64,000 bases of DNA from Alopecurus myosuroides (GCA_028641055.1 CM054062.1:21199639-21263638), one strand, 5' to 3'; shown: positions 1-11,585, counted from the stretch's first letter. Numbers and translations are program-made. The notes: a model not told the origin generated them from the sequence alone.

Positions 1-621
1 GGTTTGGCGAGCGTACCTTTGACATCCGTCACACCTTGCTACCAATCGTTCCGCATCCGCTAGGGCCGTGAGCCAGAAAAACCCGTGTCGATAAGCTTTA
101 GCCACAAGAGACCTTGTGGACGTATGATGTCCACAGTCGCCTTCATGGATTTCCTTGAGAATCTGTCTGCCTTCTTCCGGCGCTACGCAGCGGAAAAAGA
201 CTCCTGCTGCACTTCTCTTGTACAATTCCCCATTGATGATAGAATATCCCTTTGCTCGCCTCAAAATTTGCCTTGCTAATACCTCCTGTTGTGGTAACTC
301 GCCTCGTGATAGGTAGGCCAAAAACGGTTCTGTCCACTCGGGAATAGTACGTACAGTGGCTACGAGTCCTGAATCCGGGTCTTGATTTGCCAATTCCTCC
401 TCTGACTCGATTTTAACTGATGGTCGCCACAATTCGTCCAGGAAAACGTTAGGTGGAACCGGCTCTCTGCGCGAGCCGAGTCTGGCGAGGGCGTCGGCTG
501 CCTCATTCTTTCTTCTGTCTATATGCTCCACCTCATACCCGGAAAAACATCCTGCAACCCTATCAACTTCCCTGCGGTATGCTGCCATAGTTGCGTCCTT
601 TCTATCCCACGTTCCTGACAC
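1..621 (-). pseudogene. Element B pol linker and integrase N-terminus, cut by window edge
   Basis: Minus-strand translation continues from the aRNH stop into the linker seen in element A (dispersed matches to AYRREVDRVAGCF, HIDRRK, ADALARLGSRREPVPPNVFLDE). It then enters the zinc-binding region of integrase, whose HHCC domain is only partly present before the left edge. Short minus-strand open frames here are interrupted. The catalytic core lies outside the window. Confidence 0.75.
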
Positions 622-624
622 CTG

Positions 625-1266
625 CTATACCACAAGGTCCGAATCTCCGAAGCATCGTATCCTCTTGATGTTCATCTCTTTGGCTACCTTTAAGCCATGC
701 AATAGGGCCTCATACTCGGCCACGTTGTTGGAACAGTCGAAGTGAATTTGTAGTACGTAACTCAATTTGTCTCCTTTGGGTGATGTTAGCACCACCCCAG
801 CTCCTGATCCCTCGTACAGCTTTGATCCGTCGAAGTGCATGATCCATGACTCGGAATTTGGAACCGTTGTAGTCATGCCTGTATGTGTCCAGTCGTTAAC
901 GAAATCAATTAAAGCTTGAGATTTGATTGCTGACCTGGGTTCGTAGTTGATGTGATAATCCCCCATCTCTATCGCCCATTTGGCTATTCTTCCCGTCGCG
1001 TCCGAGTTTCTGATGATATCCGACATTGGTATTGAACTAACCACTGTTATGGGATGTTCTTGGAAATACGGCTTCAGCTTTCGGCTGGCCATAAAGACCC
1101 CGAACACCAACTTTTGCCAATGTGGATAGCGCTGCTTTGCTTCTGATAATACCTCGCTGACGTAATAAACCGGCCTCTGAACCGGGTATCCTTTCCCATC
1201 CTCTTGGCGTTCCACAACAACTACCGCGCTGACGGCTCGGGGGCCAGCTGCCACATATAGTAACAT
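625..1266 (-). pseudogene. Element B RNase H and archaeal-type RNase H
   Basis: The frame begins MLLYV and continues the pol frame after the stop at 1270. It contains the retroviral RNase H with YYVSEVLSEAKQRYPHWQK. A second domain, of archaeal RNase H type, follows with IMHFDGSK, SPKGDKLSYVLQIHFD and NNVAEYEALLHGL. The double RNase H is the hallmark of the Tat/Retand lineage. It ends at a TAG that replaces the CAG expected by comparison with element A (FGDSDLVVQQVSG). Nonsense codons at both ends mean the copy is dead. Confidence 0.85.
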
Positions 1267-1272
1267 AGGCTC

Positions 1273-3438
1273 TTAAGGACCCGGCGCCGCTAGTACTGGT
1301 GCTTCAGATAACTGCTTCTTTAGTGCCTCAAATGCCTCGTCCGCCTCTTGATCCCACACGAACTTATCTGATTTCCGCAAGAGCCGGTACAAGGGTATTG
1401 CTTTTTCTCCGAGTCTGGATATGAATCGGCTCAAGGCTGCTACGCAGCCCGTGAGCTTTTGAACATGCTTCAAATTTTCCGGTTTTTTCAGACTCTGGAT
1501 GGCCTTGATTTTATCCGGGTTTGCCTCGATTCCTCTCTCGGAAACTATGAAGCCGAGTAATTTCCCAGCTGGAACTCCAAACACGCACTTTGTCGGGTTA
1601 AGCTTCATCTGGTACCTCCTCAAGTTTTTGAACGTCTCCTTTAGATCATCGATAAATGTCTCCTCCTTCCTAGTCTTGATGACCACGTCATCCACATAGG
1701 CATGGACGTTACGTCCGATTTGGTCCTCGAAGCACTTTTGAATACACCGTTGGTAAGTTGCGCCAGCATTCTTCAACCCAAACGTCATAGTTTTATAACA
1801 AAAGGCCCCAAAAGGGGTTATGAATGATGTTTTCTCCCAATCCTCCCTTTTGAGCTTAATCTGATGATACCCGGAATATGCGTCCAGGAAGCATAACAGA
1901 TCGCTTCCAGCTACTGCGTCTATAATCTGATCTATCCTCGGCAGCGCGAACGGATCCTTTGGGCAATGTTTGTTGAGACTCGTGAAGTCAATGCACATCC
2001 TCCACTCATTGGTCTTTTTCATCACTAGAACCGGGTTAGCCAACCAATCCGGGTGAAATACTTCCATGATAAAGCCGGCTGCCAATAGCCGAGCGATCTC
2101 TTCGCCTATAGCCTTCCTTCTTTCCTCATTCATTTTCCTCAAACCTTGCTTCACGGGCCTGGACTTGGGATCCACATGCAAACTGTGCTCAGCCAATTCT
2201 GTAGGGATACCCGGCATGTCGCTAGGTGTCCAGGCAAACACATCTGCATTCGAACGAATAAACTCCACGAGCGCTTCCTCCTGCTCTTTTCCCAAGTTAG
2301 ACCCTATGGTAAACTGCTTAGTAGAATCCCCTTCGACAAAATCTATCTTCTTGGTGTCTTGCGCTGCCTTGAATTTTGCTCTCTCATCCTCGGTATTCGG
2401 CTTTTTCAAGGCTGTTCTATCGTCCGGATTTACTTGAGACCGGTAATATTCGAGCTCTTCCTTCCTGCATGCCTGCTCGGCCATAACTGAATCTCCTTCG
2501 TCGCACTCGGCCGCTATATCCCGGTTCCCATGTATAGTGATGGTCCGTTTAGGACCCGGGATTTTCAGCTGCAAATACACGTAGCACGGCCTAGCCATGA
2601 ATTGGGCGTAAGCCGGCCTCCCAAACAGTGCGTGGTAAGGACTGCGCAATTTGACCACCTCGAACGTGAGCCACTCAATTCGATAATTATCCGTCGATTC
2701 TCCAAAAGCAACTTCCAAGGTGATCCTTCCCTCGGGGCTCGCCGAGTGACCTGGCACGATCCCATGAAAGATTGTGGAACTTTTTTGTAACTGAGACTCT
2801 TTGAGACTCATCCGTAAGAAGGTTTCCCAATAAAGGATGTTGATGCTGCTTCCACCGTCCATCAGGACCTTCTTCAATTCGTAACCATTAACCTGTGGAG
2901 CAACCACCAATGCCAAGACTCCTGGACGCTCTATTTTCTCCGGATGGTCTTTTCTACTCCACGTTACCTCTTGTTCCGCCCATCTGAGATGTCCCGGCGC
3001 GGCCAACGAAATCGAGTTTGCCGCTTGCTTTAATGTCTTCTCGTTCCTGCTGGAAGTTCCTGTAGTATGCACATGATATTGTCCTTTTAAATTAGTCGTT
3101 CGTACCGTGCCGATGAAGATGTTGATCCGGCCGATCGTCAATATAGATCCGGACTCGAGGTGATCCGATTCTGGTCCCCAGCCGGAATCGTCCACCATCT
3201 TTTCTCCTTCGTGGTCGATGCAGATTTCGCCAATGACAAGATTCTCCATGCCCTTCCGAGCTTCTCCCGTGATGTAAACACCTTTGGACGCAGGCCCCAC
3301 GGTGGGCGCCAACTGTCGTGGGATAATCACGGCAGATGTTACCGGGGGTAACTGATCTTGGGGCAAGACGACACAGGTATTTGGGAGAGGGTTTAGCTCA
3401 GAGGAAAACATGGTGCAATTCGATCTGGTAGCCGGCAA
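1273..3438 (-). pseudogene. Element B leader-protease-reverse transcriptase ORF
   Basis: This 721-codon frame opens inside the 5' LTR (MPATRS), crosses the LTR end and the primer site without a stop, and continues into pol. The first 120 residues are leader. The aspartic protease core LMDGGSSINIL lies near residue 193. Reverse transcriptase follows, with LDAYSGYHQIK, TMTFGLKNAGATYQR and the catalytic HAYVDD. It stops at the RT/RNase H boundary, where the next codons (EPMLLYV) continue in the same frame after a nonsense codon at about 1270-1272. Gag is missing between leader and protease. In a live element this would be a cytoplasmic polyprotein that matures in virus-like particles. Confidence 0.85.
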
Positions 3439-3790
3439 TCAAAGTCGCCAAGTCTCCGATCTCGATATAATAACTCAATTCTGGGATTACACTTGATGCT
3501 CGATATCACACGATGTTGCTAGGGTTCTTAGATCTCTCCAAACTAGACGTAGGGGTCGGTTTATAAAGCACCGTACCCTCCTGACTTGCCCTCCAAGGCG
3601 CACCCGGAATCATACCCGGACACTGCTTACAAACCCTAGCTTTCCTTACCGCAACCCACAATCCGGGTTACAAGGCTTACAAACTTTGGGCCTTCCAGAA
3701 GTCTCATTATCCTTAGCCGGATCCTGCGCCGTGTCCCTTGGGCCGGGTTACACCTTGGAGTTGGCCTACCGGGTTATTATCCCTCCATCA
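3314..3790 (-). repeat. 5' LTR of element B, with TATA box and PBS beside it
   Basis: The LTR is 477 bp and runs on the minus strand from TGATGGAGGGATAATAACC at 3790 to CCCACGACA at 3314. It has the TG...CA ends of an LTR and matches the 476-bp LTR of element A at 11106-11581. A TATA-like TTTATAAACC lies in its middle, near 3560. A purine-poor primer site of about 18 nt beginning TTGGCGCC follows at 3295-3312. Only its first bases look like the complement of a tRNA CCA end, so the priming tRNA is not assigned. Confidence 0.85.
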
Positions 3791-3795
3791 AACAT

Positions 3796-5520
3796 CACCC
3801 AAAGGAGACAAGTTGAGCTACGTGCTGCAGATTCACTTTGATTGTTCCAACAACGTGGCCGAGTATGAGGCCTTATTGCACGGCTTAAAGGTAGCCAAGG
3901 AGATGAATATTAAGAGGATACGATGCTTTGGAGATTCAGACCTTGTGGTACAGCAGGTCTCAGGAACTTGGGATAGAAAAGATGCAGCTATGGCAGCATA
4001 CCAGAGAGGTTGATAGAGTTGCCGGATGTTTTTCCGGGTATGAGGTGGAGCACATAGACAGAAGAAAAAAAAAGGCAGCAGATGCACTCGCCAGACTCGG
4101 CTCGCGCAGAGAGCCGGTTCCACCTAATGTTTTCCTGGATGAACTATGGCGACCATCAGTTAAAACCGAGTCTGAGGAAGAACTGGCAAATCAAGACCCG
4201 GATTTGGAGCTCGTGGCCACAGTACGTGCCGTTCCCGAGTGGACAGAGCCGTTCTTGGCCTACCTATCACGGGGCGAGTTACCACAGCAGGAGGTATTAA
4301 CAAGACAAGTTCTGAGGCGAGCAAAAGGATATTCTATCATCAATGGAGAGTTATACAAGAGAAGTGCAGCATGAGTCTTTTTGCGTTGTGTAGCACCAGA
4401 AGAAGGCCGACAGATCCTCAAGGAAATCCATGAAGGTGATTGTGGGCATCATGCATCCACAAGATCCCTTGTGGCCAAAGCTTATCGACATGGTTTTTTC
4501 TGGCTCACGGCCCCTAGCAGACGCGGAGCGATTGGTGGCAAGATGTGACGGATGTCAAAGGTACGCTCGCCAAACCCATGTGCCGGCTATGGAACTACGG
4601 ACCATCCCGTTAACCTGGCCGTTCGCTGTTTGGGGTATGGACATGGTTGGCCCCTTTCACATGTCACCTTGCAAAAAGACACATCTCTTGGTGGCCATTG
4701 ATAAGTTTACCAAGTGGATTGAGGTTATGCCAGTTACCAACTGCGAAGCAATTACAGCAGTCAAGTTCCTGAAAAAGATTATCTATCGGTTCGGGTATCC
4801 CCATAGCATAATTACCGACAATGGAACCAACATGTCCCTTGGCGAGATGGAGAAATTTTGTGGTAGCAACGGAATCCGGCTTGACATAGCTTCAGTGGCC
4901 CATCCACAGGCTAATGGACAAGTGGAGAGGGCAAATCAAGAGTTGCTTCGTGGATTAAAGCCACGATTGCGAGTTCCGTGTATCAGAGCTGCTGGTGCAT
5001 GGGTCGAAGAATTACCTGCAGTGGTTTGGGGTATAAACACAACACCGAACAGATCTACTCAGATGACACCGTTTTTCATGGTCTATGGTGCAGAGGCGGT
5101 GTTGCCGAGTGATATCATTCATTACTCGCCTCGAGTGTCGTCTTACGTCGAGGTGGAGAACGAGAAGACCCGGCAGGACGCCGTGGATATGCTAGAAGAA
5201 GAAAGGGAACAGGCCCTGGAAAGATCAGCCATATATCAGCAGGATCTACGGAGATATCATAGCCGGCGCGTGAAAACCTGGGTCTTCCAGGAAGGAGACT
5301 TGGTTCTGCGCCTGGTATAGTCAAAGGAAGGAAAACACAAGTTTTCACCGCCATGGGAAGGACCGTTTATCATAAGCCGGAATCTGCACAATGGATCGTA
5401 TTACTTGATAGATGCAAGGGAAGAGTCGGCTACGGTTAACGACACCGCTCATACCACTTCATCTATGCAAGAAAGAGAAAGACCATGGAACGTAGCTCAG
5501 CTGCGTCCCTACTATACCTA
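3796..5520 (+). pseudogene. Element A aRNH-integrase remnant
   Basis: The archaeal RNase H starts at SPKGDKLSYVLQ (3796). Its frame breaks near 4000 and continues in another frame as the linker QHTREVDRVAGCFSGYEVE. A TGA at 4372-4374 ends that frame, and the integrase continues from about 4430. HHCC zinc-finger remains (RCDGCQRY) are followed by the DDE core: GMDMVGP, IITDNGTN and NGQVERANQE. The C-terminal domain follows with LEEEREQALERSAIYQQ and WEGPFII, after a TAG at 5318-5320. The end, LRPYYT, is at 5520. There is no chromodomain. At least one frameshift and two stops make it non-functional. Confidence 0.88.
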
Positions 5521-6655
5521 GTATAGACCAGACTCACAAGTGGAATTACACGATGTAACAGGCAGCAGGTTTCAGACGCACTCTTTTCCTATCCAGGGTA
5601 CCTAAGGGGACTGGAGGGTTTTTAATAAGGCGGCCGGCTGACCTAACTTTCTCATATCAATAAAGAGATGGTTAAGCAATATATCTTTTTCACATGTTTT
5701 ATCAAGTTTTATTTTTCTGTTATGTTTTTTACTTTTCTACCAGGTAAGTATTATTTATTGTTTTCTTAGTGCATTAGTTTCTTTAGTATGTTGCATGTAT
5801 TTAGGTCTTGGGGGCTGATTGCTTGAATAGCACAGTTACAAAATCAAAGACCCGGCCACGATGCCTATGAGTTATAAGGGCCGATTACTCGCAAACGAGT
5901 ACGGATGCAATCTTATAACCGGACAAAGGAGCCAAATTTCTTGACTTTTCTTACTTAAGCTCGATGTGACTCGCACTAAAGTGGCATGATTTGCTCTCTT
6001 ACGATTACAATCAGCCATGATGCCCAATGGGACTTGCCTGACCCTGTTTTCGTACAGATGCAACAACATGATTATCCACGCGAAAGCCGGCTTACAGTAC
6101 AAGAGAGTCAAAAGGGTCATCTAAACCACAACTTATGCAGAGTATAGGGTTAATAACCGGAAACTCAAAGTCTATTAAGCATAACTTCAAAACATATGTG
6201 AAACGGCTCTAGGTTTTGGGCTTAGCAGAAACAACTTGTTTTCTTTGAAAAACCTCACATCCCTAGACTCGGAATTTCGGGCCTTGGGGACTGGGGATTT
6301 TGAAAAAAAGAGGAAAGTTATCTAGCTATTAAGCACAAAAACCCAAAAATCCGAGTCTTGGGGACTTGGGGACTTAGAGAAAAGTTCACCTGTCAAAACC
6401 CACGAGACCCGGAAACCGAGTCTCACAAAAGGAACCATAAAGAAAGTCGGATTATCAAGAGTAAATAAGCTCAAAGGCAGACAGATATCGAATTCATCCA
6501 GGGGCCAGAAGGGCCAAGAAAGCTATTAAAGTTTCATAATGTATTTACATGATGCGATGGTAGTGTCAAAAGTGCACATGTGCACTATCAAAAGAATATC
6601 TGTTTTTACAAGGGCATCGAGCGAACAAGGTATTAGGATGGCATCAGATAATAAT
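5521..6655. other. Element A spacer between pol and the antisense gene
   Basis: This is non-coding in both directions as far as I can see. It contains phrases such as gacttgggg and tcttggggactt near 6280-6370 that resemble the polypurine tract before the 3' LTR. A short minus-strand open frame at 5872-6120 has no recognisable motif. It probably holds the 3' UTR of pol and the 3' end of the antisense transcript. Confidence 0.5.
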
Positions 6656-9600
6656 TTACTCGGCCTCCTGGGTCGGGTCCACATCCTTACCCTTGACCTC
6701 CGAGTCTTGGTCTTGGGTTTGCTCCTTAGAATCGTTCCCAGCATCATCATCCGGTTTTTCAGCATTAGGACGAACAGGCGGACAGACAGCTGGCGTAGAG
6801 GAAGTTGGTACTGATTGCAAGTCGGCTTCCCTCTTTGTGGCTTCGTCCCTCCTCCTGGCCGAGTCAGCATTCCACTTTTCCAAAATGTCGAATGGCACGG
6901 GTGTATCTTCCTTCACAGCTTTGTCCTCAGCGTTGTATGGAGACATAAACCTACTCAAGTCCATACTATCGGCAAGAGCAGTTGCCGAGTGACGTACCTC
7001 GGTTTGTATGGCCTTGAAGTCCTTAGGGGAAAACCTCGAGCCATCTGCCTTGAATTCTGGAAACCCGGCCACCACCGTTGCCAGCTCAAGTTTAGGAAAG
7101 TAAGCTTTCGCCAGCATAAGTCCCCGGGTCATCCCAACCCGGCATGCCGAGCGTTTCCAGAGCTCAATCCATGCAGGCAGAGTAGAACATGCATGGATCA
7201 GGGTCTCCATACCCGGATAGTTCAGTCGGCCACTGAATGGCGTCCAGGATCCATTTAGTGCGGGCGCAGAACCTCCGGAGGACATTCTTCAAATTCTTTA
7301 CCTTTTGAATATCATCTTCTTCTGAGGGCGCAAGGTTGGAAGCTGCAATACAAACAACAAAGGTTACATCAAAGTATTCCGGGTATCATGTATCAAGAAA
7401 ACAAGAAACCAAGACACGAACCAGTAAGTAACGAAATCTCACCAACGAGGACACGATAAGTGTCGGCAACTTGAGCTGATAGCTTCTTCAGCGCATCTTG
7501 AGCAATGGTGTATTTCTCTTTGTATTTCGTGACATCTTTCTCCAAGGCGGCCACCTCGGACTCAAGTGCTTCTCTTAGCTTTACCTCGGTGTCCAGGAGT
7601 TTTTTGGTCTTGGCCAAAATCTCCTCGGACCAAGACGCCTGCGCCTAAAGGAATGGAAAGTTAAACATTAGTCGGATATCGCAAGTAGCCGACTATTGAA
7701 AGGAGTACCGAGTGTAACTTCGCTAAGTTAGACTCGGAACTTGGGGACTAGATGGATACTATGAGATATCAATTAACGTACTTAATGTTCTACGGCCATG
7801 CGTTCTAATATACTGCTCTCTGAGGCCTTCATGGCAAGGAGGGTGCTCATCATTTGGTCGAAGGAGTGGTTGCTCAAATTGGAAGAACCGGGGTCTTGGT
7901 AACTCGGAGTGGGAGTTTTCTCCTTGGCAGGGGAAGGCACCTGAGTCGTCCAGGTATCGGAGTTTGGTGCGCCTCCTCCCGTGCCCAAGATTACGTCCTC
8001 TTCCTCCTCGCGCGCATGTGAGGCTATCGGGTACTTGGCTTCCTGATCAGCCGAGTTTGGTGGTGGCACCTGTTGTTCTTCGCCGCCAGCTGCAGCCGTC
8101 ATATCATCAATCGGGTCCTCCTTACCCGGATCATCGGTCTCCATATTTTCCTGGTCACTGACAGTGACCATGGCTCTATGGGCAGAATAAGTAAGCGGTC
8201 AGCATGTAACTGGAGAAAATTATGGAAAAGTGATAGAACATCAGGAGAAGAACTTTACCCGGGATTCACCGTGAAATCCGAGGGGAACGCATTGCTGGAC
8301 CCGGATGAAGCTGATAAATATCGAGAAAGTAAGGCATGGGACTGCCCTGCTAAAGGATGATTCGGAAAGGAGAAAGTTCGATATTTGGGAAAAGATTGAA
8401 AAATACCAGCGCGTTGAGGAGGGGATGATGGAATACCCGGATTAAGTGCGGATTCACCCGGAAAGTTCCGAGTCATTCTGCGCTTGGTCACGGGTGGATC
8501 CTTCAAGTACGGCCAGTTAGATAACTCTCGGTTTAGCTCGCACATGTTAGCAAAGGAGTATGGTTTAGAAGCAAGGGAGCGGTATGGCACCTTAAAGACG
8601 ACCCCTCGGGGTTTCCTCTTTGCTCCGTCCTTGACTGTCGGCTCAGCTTCATCTTCATCGCTTGCTGGTTCCACCCTGCCTTCCGGTTCTTCTTCTTCTT
8701 CGTCCTTGTCCTCTGGCTCTGAAAGTTATCAAGGTATACTGTCGGAAAAACAGAGAATGAACAGCAATGAGCTTGCAGAATCTAAGTGAGACTCGGAATG
8801 TACCTTCCTCCGAGTGAACTACGTCCTCTTCCTCCGAGTGAACTACGTCCTCTTCCTCCTCTGGACTTTCAGAGTTAGGGGGCGTTACGATGTTCCAAAA
8901 TACGTTATCAGCCTGAGATAAAGGCACGAGGGTAAGGATCGATAGTTGTATCGAGAGAAAAGTATGAAAGTAAAAGTATGAGAACCGGATTTTACCTCGG
9001 GAGCTGGGTTCTCGCGAGTAAATGGTTCCAACCCGGCTATGTTCCGGATTACCTCCAACTTCTCCGTCAAGAAACTCTTGATGGTCTTGTGGGTGTCACC
9101 GGCCGGGTAGTTCTTGGAAGAGTATCGGAGGGAATCCGTAGAGTGCCCCGAATACTCGCACATCAATTTTGAGCGGATGGAGTTGGGTTGAATGCGAAAG
9201 TTCACCCAAGTTTGGACTAGGTTGAGCCCAAGGAGACCTTGGGCGCAGAGGACAGCTATCTTAGATAGGTAGGGTTGAATAGTTTCCCTGTCCGACTCAG
9301 GGGCGAAGGCGTTGAAGTTTTCAGAGATATCTAGAAGACCCTCCGAGTAACCCGGTAGTTTCCTTTCGCCGGGTGGGGAGGTGTCTCGGCAGTAGAAGAA
9401 GGAGAGTTGCCAATGCTTAACGTGAGAGTTCAAGTTAAGAGTCGGCATTGGCGAGTTCTTGCGGCGCTGGATGAAAACCCCGCCGCAAGCAAGAAGCGCC
9501 CCGTCACCGCTTTCGCGGCACGGTTTGCACTGAAAGAGTTCAATGAAGAGAGCCAAATTTGGCGGAATGCACAAATATGACTCGGAAAGGACGATAAAAT

Positions 9601-9909
9601 GGGTTATGTTCAACATAGAGTTAGGCCCTATGTCGAACACCCGGAGGCCATAATGGCTCAAGACTTCACGAAAGAAAGGGTGACCCGGAGGGCGGAACCC
9701 CCGGGTCAGATTACCTCGTCGGCAGCAGGCGTGGGCTGGGTCTCATCACCCGGCACCCTCCAGTGGATATCTTCCTGAGGGGGAAGGACCCCTAACTCGG
9801 CCAGCTCCTCCAGCTTGGCCTTGGTAACCGTGGATCGCGCCCAGTTGGCGGATATCGATCGGGTCATCCGGGTTTTAGCCGGCTGTTTCCCTTGCTTCTT
9901 GGGAGCCAT
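6656..9909 (-). pseudogene. Antisense multi-exon gene of element A, Transposase_28-like
   Basis: This gene runs opposite to gag-pol between pol and the 3' LTR. It starts at ATG 9909 (MAPKKQGKQ). The N-terminal domain reads LEELAELGVLPPQEDIHWRV, then after a frameshift near 9705 it reads FFREVLSHYGLRVFD and IGPNSMLNITHFIVLSE. This pattern fits PF04195 ('putative gypsy type transposon'), known from grass Retand-type extra ORFs. The frame then passes through GT-AG introns; one clear intron is 8913-8995, with CTTTATCTCAG at its 3' end. An acidic exon at 8814-8912, a K/R-rich exon, an acidic S/T/P exon at 7782-8171, a coiled-coil exon at 7393-7617 and a final exon at 6656-7285 follow. Function is unknown. 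The frameshift suggests this copy is broken. Confidence 0.75.
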
Positions 9910-9993
9910 GGGTTCAGACTGCAGAACGCAAGACAAAAAAGTATGAGACGTAAGATTCGGAAATCGTGAGTTATCCGAATATAATACAAACAA

Positions 9994-11105
9994 GTATCAG
10001 TAAGAGGCATGAGGACTATGAATTGTCCGGGTATCACTGGACGGAGCGAAAATTACAGGTTATCCGGGTATCGAGTAGCAGTACAGAAAATACGGGATAT
10101 TTACGTGTTGGCGAACATTCATGGAAAAAGATTGACTGCTTATGTATCTAGCGCAAGTAAATGAACCGGAAGAAGTGGATTTTCCGAGTATTGGTGGCAG
10201 TTGCGGAAAATTTTGGCGGACCGAGCCTAGATTGGACATTTCATTTTCGAATTCATGGTGAAATTAGTGACTACAAGCAATAGAAGAGCGAAGTGGAACC
10301 AATATTCAAGCAGTTGGATGAACTAGTGTGAGTCTATGCGACTTAATCCGGCGCGGGGCAAGAAATAGCCCGCGGTTGACCTAGATCCAATCTAGAACGA
10401 ATCAAGAAATTGTGAGGCTAATTCAATGGGAGAAAGAAGCTTACCGGAGGAGATTGGAGCAGAGCACGACGGCGGCAGATGGCACAATCCAAATGCCCCT
10501 TTGCGATTCCCGGCGGGCAAGATGAGGGCGCAGTGGCGGAGTTTTGCGGCGGCGCGGGGCGAACGGTGGATGAACGCAGCCGGCGGCGGCTCTGCTCCGG
10601 TGGCGCGCTCGAGGTCCCCGTGGTGGTGTTGCGCAAGCGCGAGCGAGAAAGTGATGAAGAGGAAGAAGAAGATGGAATGGGCCGTTGGGGTTAGGTTATC
10701 CCCTAAGTACCTATTTATAGGTACGGGTGGGAAAACCTAGGACAACGGGCGGGAACCAAAATTTTAGGGATAAGGGATACCCGTCCGAAATTTTGGGGAT
10801 ATGCATTAAGTGCCCGAGAGCAATATCCGGACAAGATAAGACGGAAATATTTCCACGATATCATGGTCAATTATCAAGTGAAGTAAGCCGGATCTTTGAC
10901 ATTCTTACCAGGGCGTTGACCCGGAAAAAGTAAAGATGGACTTAGAGAAAGCCGGGTTATTATATGGCCACCATGGAGTTAGGCCTAGCTGTTTATCAAA
11001 GCAACCTGACCCGGCCTCTGTGGACTTGTATGTTTGTTATTTTTGCAGGGAATAGCATGCGCTTCAAGGAGGATCCCGTGAAGCCCAAGCTATTCTGGGG
11101 ACTAC
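9994..11105. other. Upstream region of the antisense gene and polypurine tract of A
   Basis: There is no convincing coding sequence on either strand. The GC-rich stretch 10440-10700 gives short open frames in several phases, which is a composition effect. On the minus strand this is where the promoter and 5' UTR of the antisense gene would lie. TTCTGCAG at about 9922-9929 looks like a splice acceptor just before its ATG, which suggests a 5' UTR intron. The plus-strand polypurine tract is at 11095-11105. Confidence 0.45.
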
Positions 11106-11581
11106 TGATGGAGGGATGATAACCCGGTAGGCCAACGCCAAGGAGTAACTCGGCCCAAAGGACGCTGCGCAAGACCCGGCTTAAGATAAAGGAGTTTCTA
11201 GAAGGCCCAGGAACGTAGGCCTCGTAACTCGGACTGTGGGTTCGAATAAGTAAGTTTAGGGTTTGTAAGCAGTGTCCGGGTAGGATTCAGAGTGCGCCTT
11301 GGAGAGTAGGACAAGGGGTCCGGATATTATATAAGCCGGCCCCTAGGGTTAGACCAAGAGAGATCCAAGAGTTCGAGCAATATTGCTAGGTATCGAGTAT
11401 CCAGTGTAACACGAGAGTTGAGTTAATATATTTAGATCGGAGACTCGGCGACTTGATTGCCGGCTACCAGATCGCATATCATCATGTTTTCCCTTGAGCT
11501 AAACCCTCTCCCAAACACCAGAGTCGAATTGCCCCAACATAAGTTACCCCCGGTAACGTCTGCCGTGATTATCCCACGACA
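11106..11581 (+). repeat. 3' LTR of element A
   Basis: The LTR is 476 bp and runs from TGATGGAGGGATGATAACC to CCCACGACA, the same family as the LTR of B. TATATAA at 11328-11334 is the likely promoter. From 11457 it encodes a frame starting MPATRS that also occurs in the LTR of B, so the LTR itself contains the start of the leader ORF. The 5-bp flank on the right is ATATT. Confidence 0.88.
11328..11334 (+). promoter_or_regulatory. TATA box in LTR of element A
   Basis: TATATAA lies about 220 bp into the 476-bp LTR and about 130 bp upstream of the LTR-encoded ATG at 11457. That is the usual position for the U3/R boundary of a Gypsy LTR. The transcription start is inferred, not seen. Confidence 0.6.
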
Positions 11582-11585
11582 ATAT

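Larger units (their letters stand above)
1..3790 (-). mobile_element. Retand/Tat-type Ty3-Gypsy element B, 5' part
   Basis: Reading on the minus strand from 3790, the order is 5' LTR, primer-binding site, a short leader frame, protease, reverse transcriptase, RNase H, archaeal-type RNase H and the start of integrase, which runs off the left edge. No gag lies between the leader and the protease, so gag looks deleted. The element is inserted in element A: A's coding sequence resumes at 3791 in the middle of the motif SPKGDK. AACAT at 3791-3795 is the expected target duplication, but its partner lies outside the window. Protease-RT-RNaseH-aRNH-INT order and the lack of a chromodomain are typical of the Tat/Retand lineage. 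Confidence 0.9.
3791..11581 (+). mobile_element. Retand/Tat-type Ty3-Gypsy element A, 3' half
   Basis: Element A resumes after the insertion of B, in the archaeal RNase H domain. It continues through integrase, a long 3' region carrying an antisense gene, a polypurine tract near 11095-11105 (CTGGGGACTAC) and a 3' LTR ending at 11581. The LTR is followed directly by ATATT (11582-11586) and then by gag sequence of element C, so A is inserted in C. Its 5' half lies left of the window beyond B. A and B have LTRs of the same family in opposite orientation, so this family inserted twice here. Confidence 0.88.

Noticed and set aside
2066..2437. Plus-strand frames inside the protease-RT of element B
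   Set aside because: Serine/phenylalanine-rich antisense shadows of the RT-protease frame.
1..5520. Endogenous pararetrovirus
   Set aside because: LTRs, gag-pol order and integrase show these are Ty3/Gypsy retrotransposons; no movement protein or coat domains are present.
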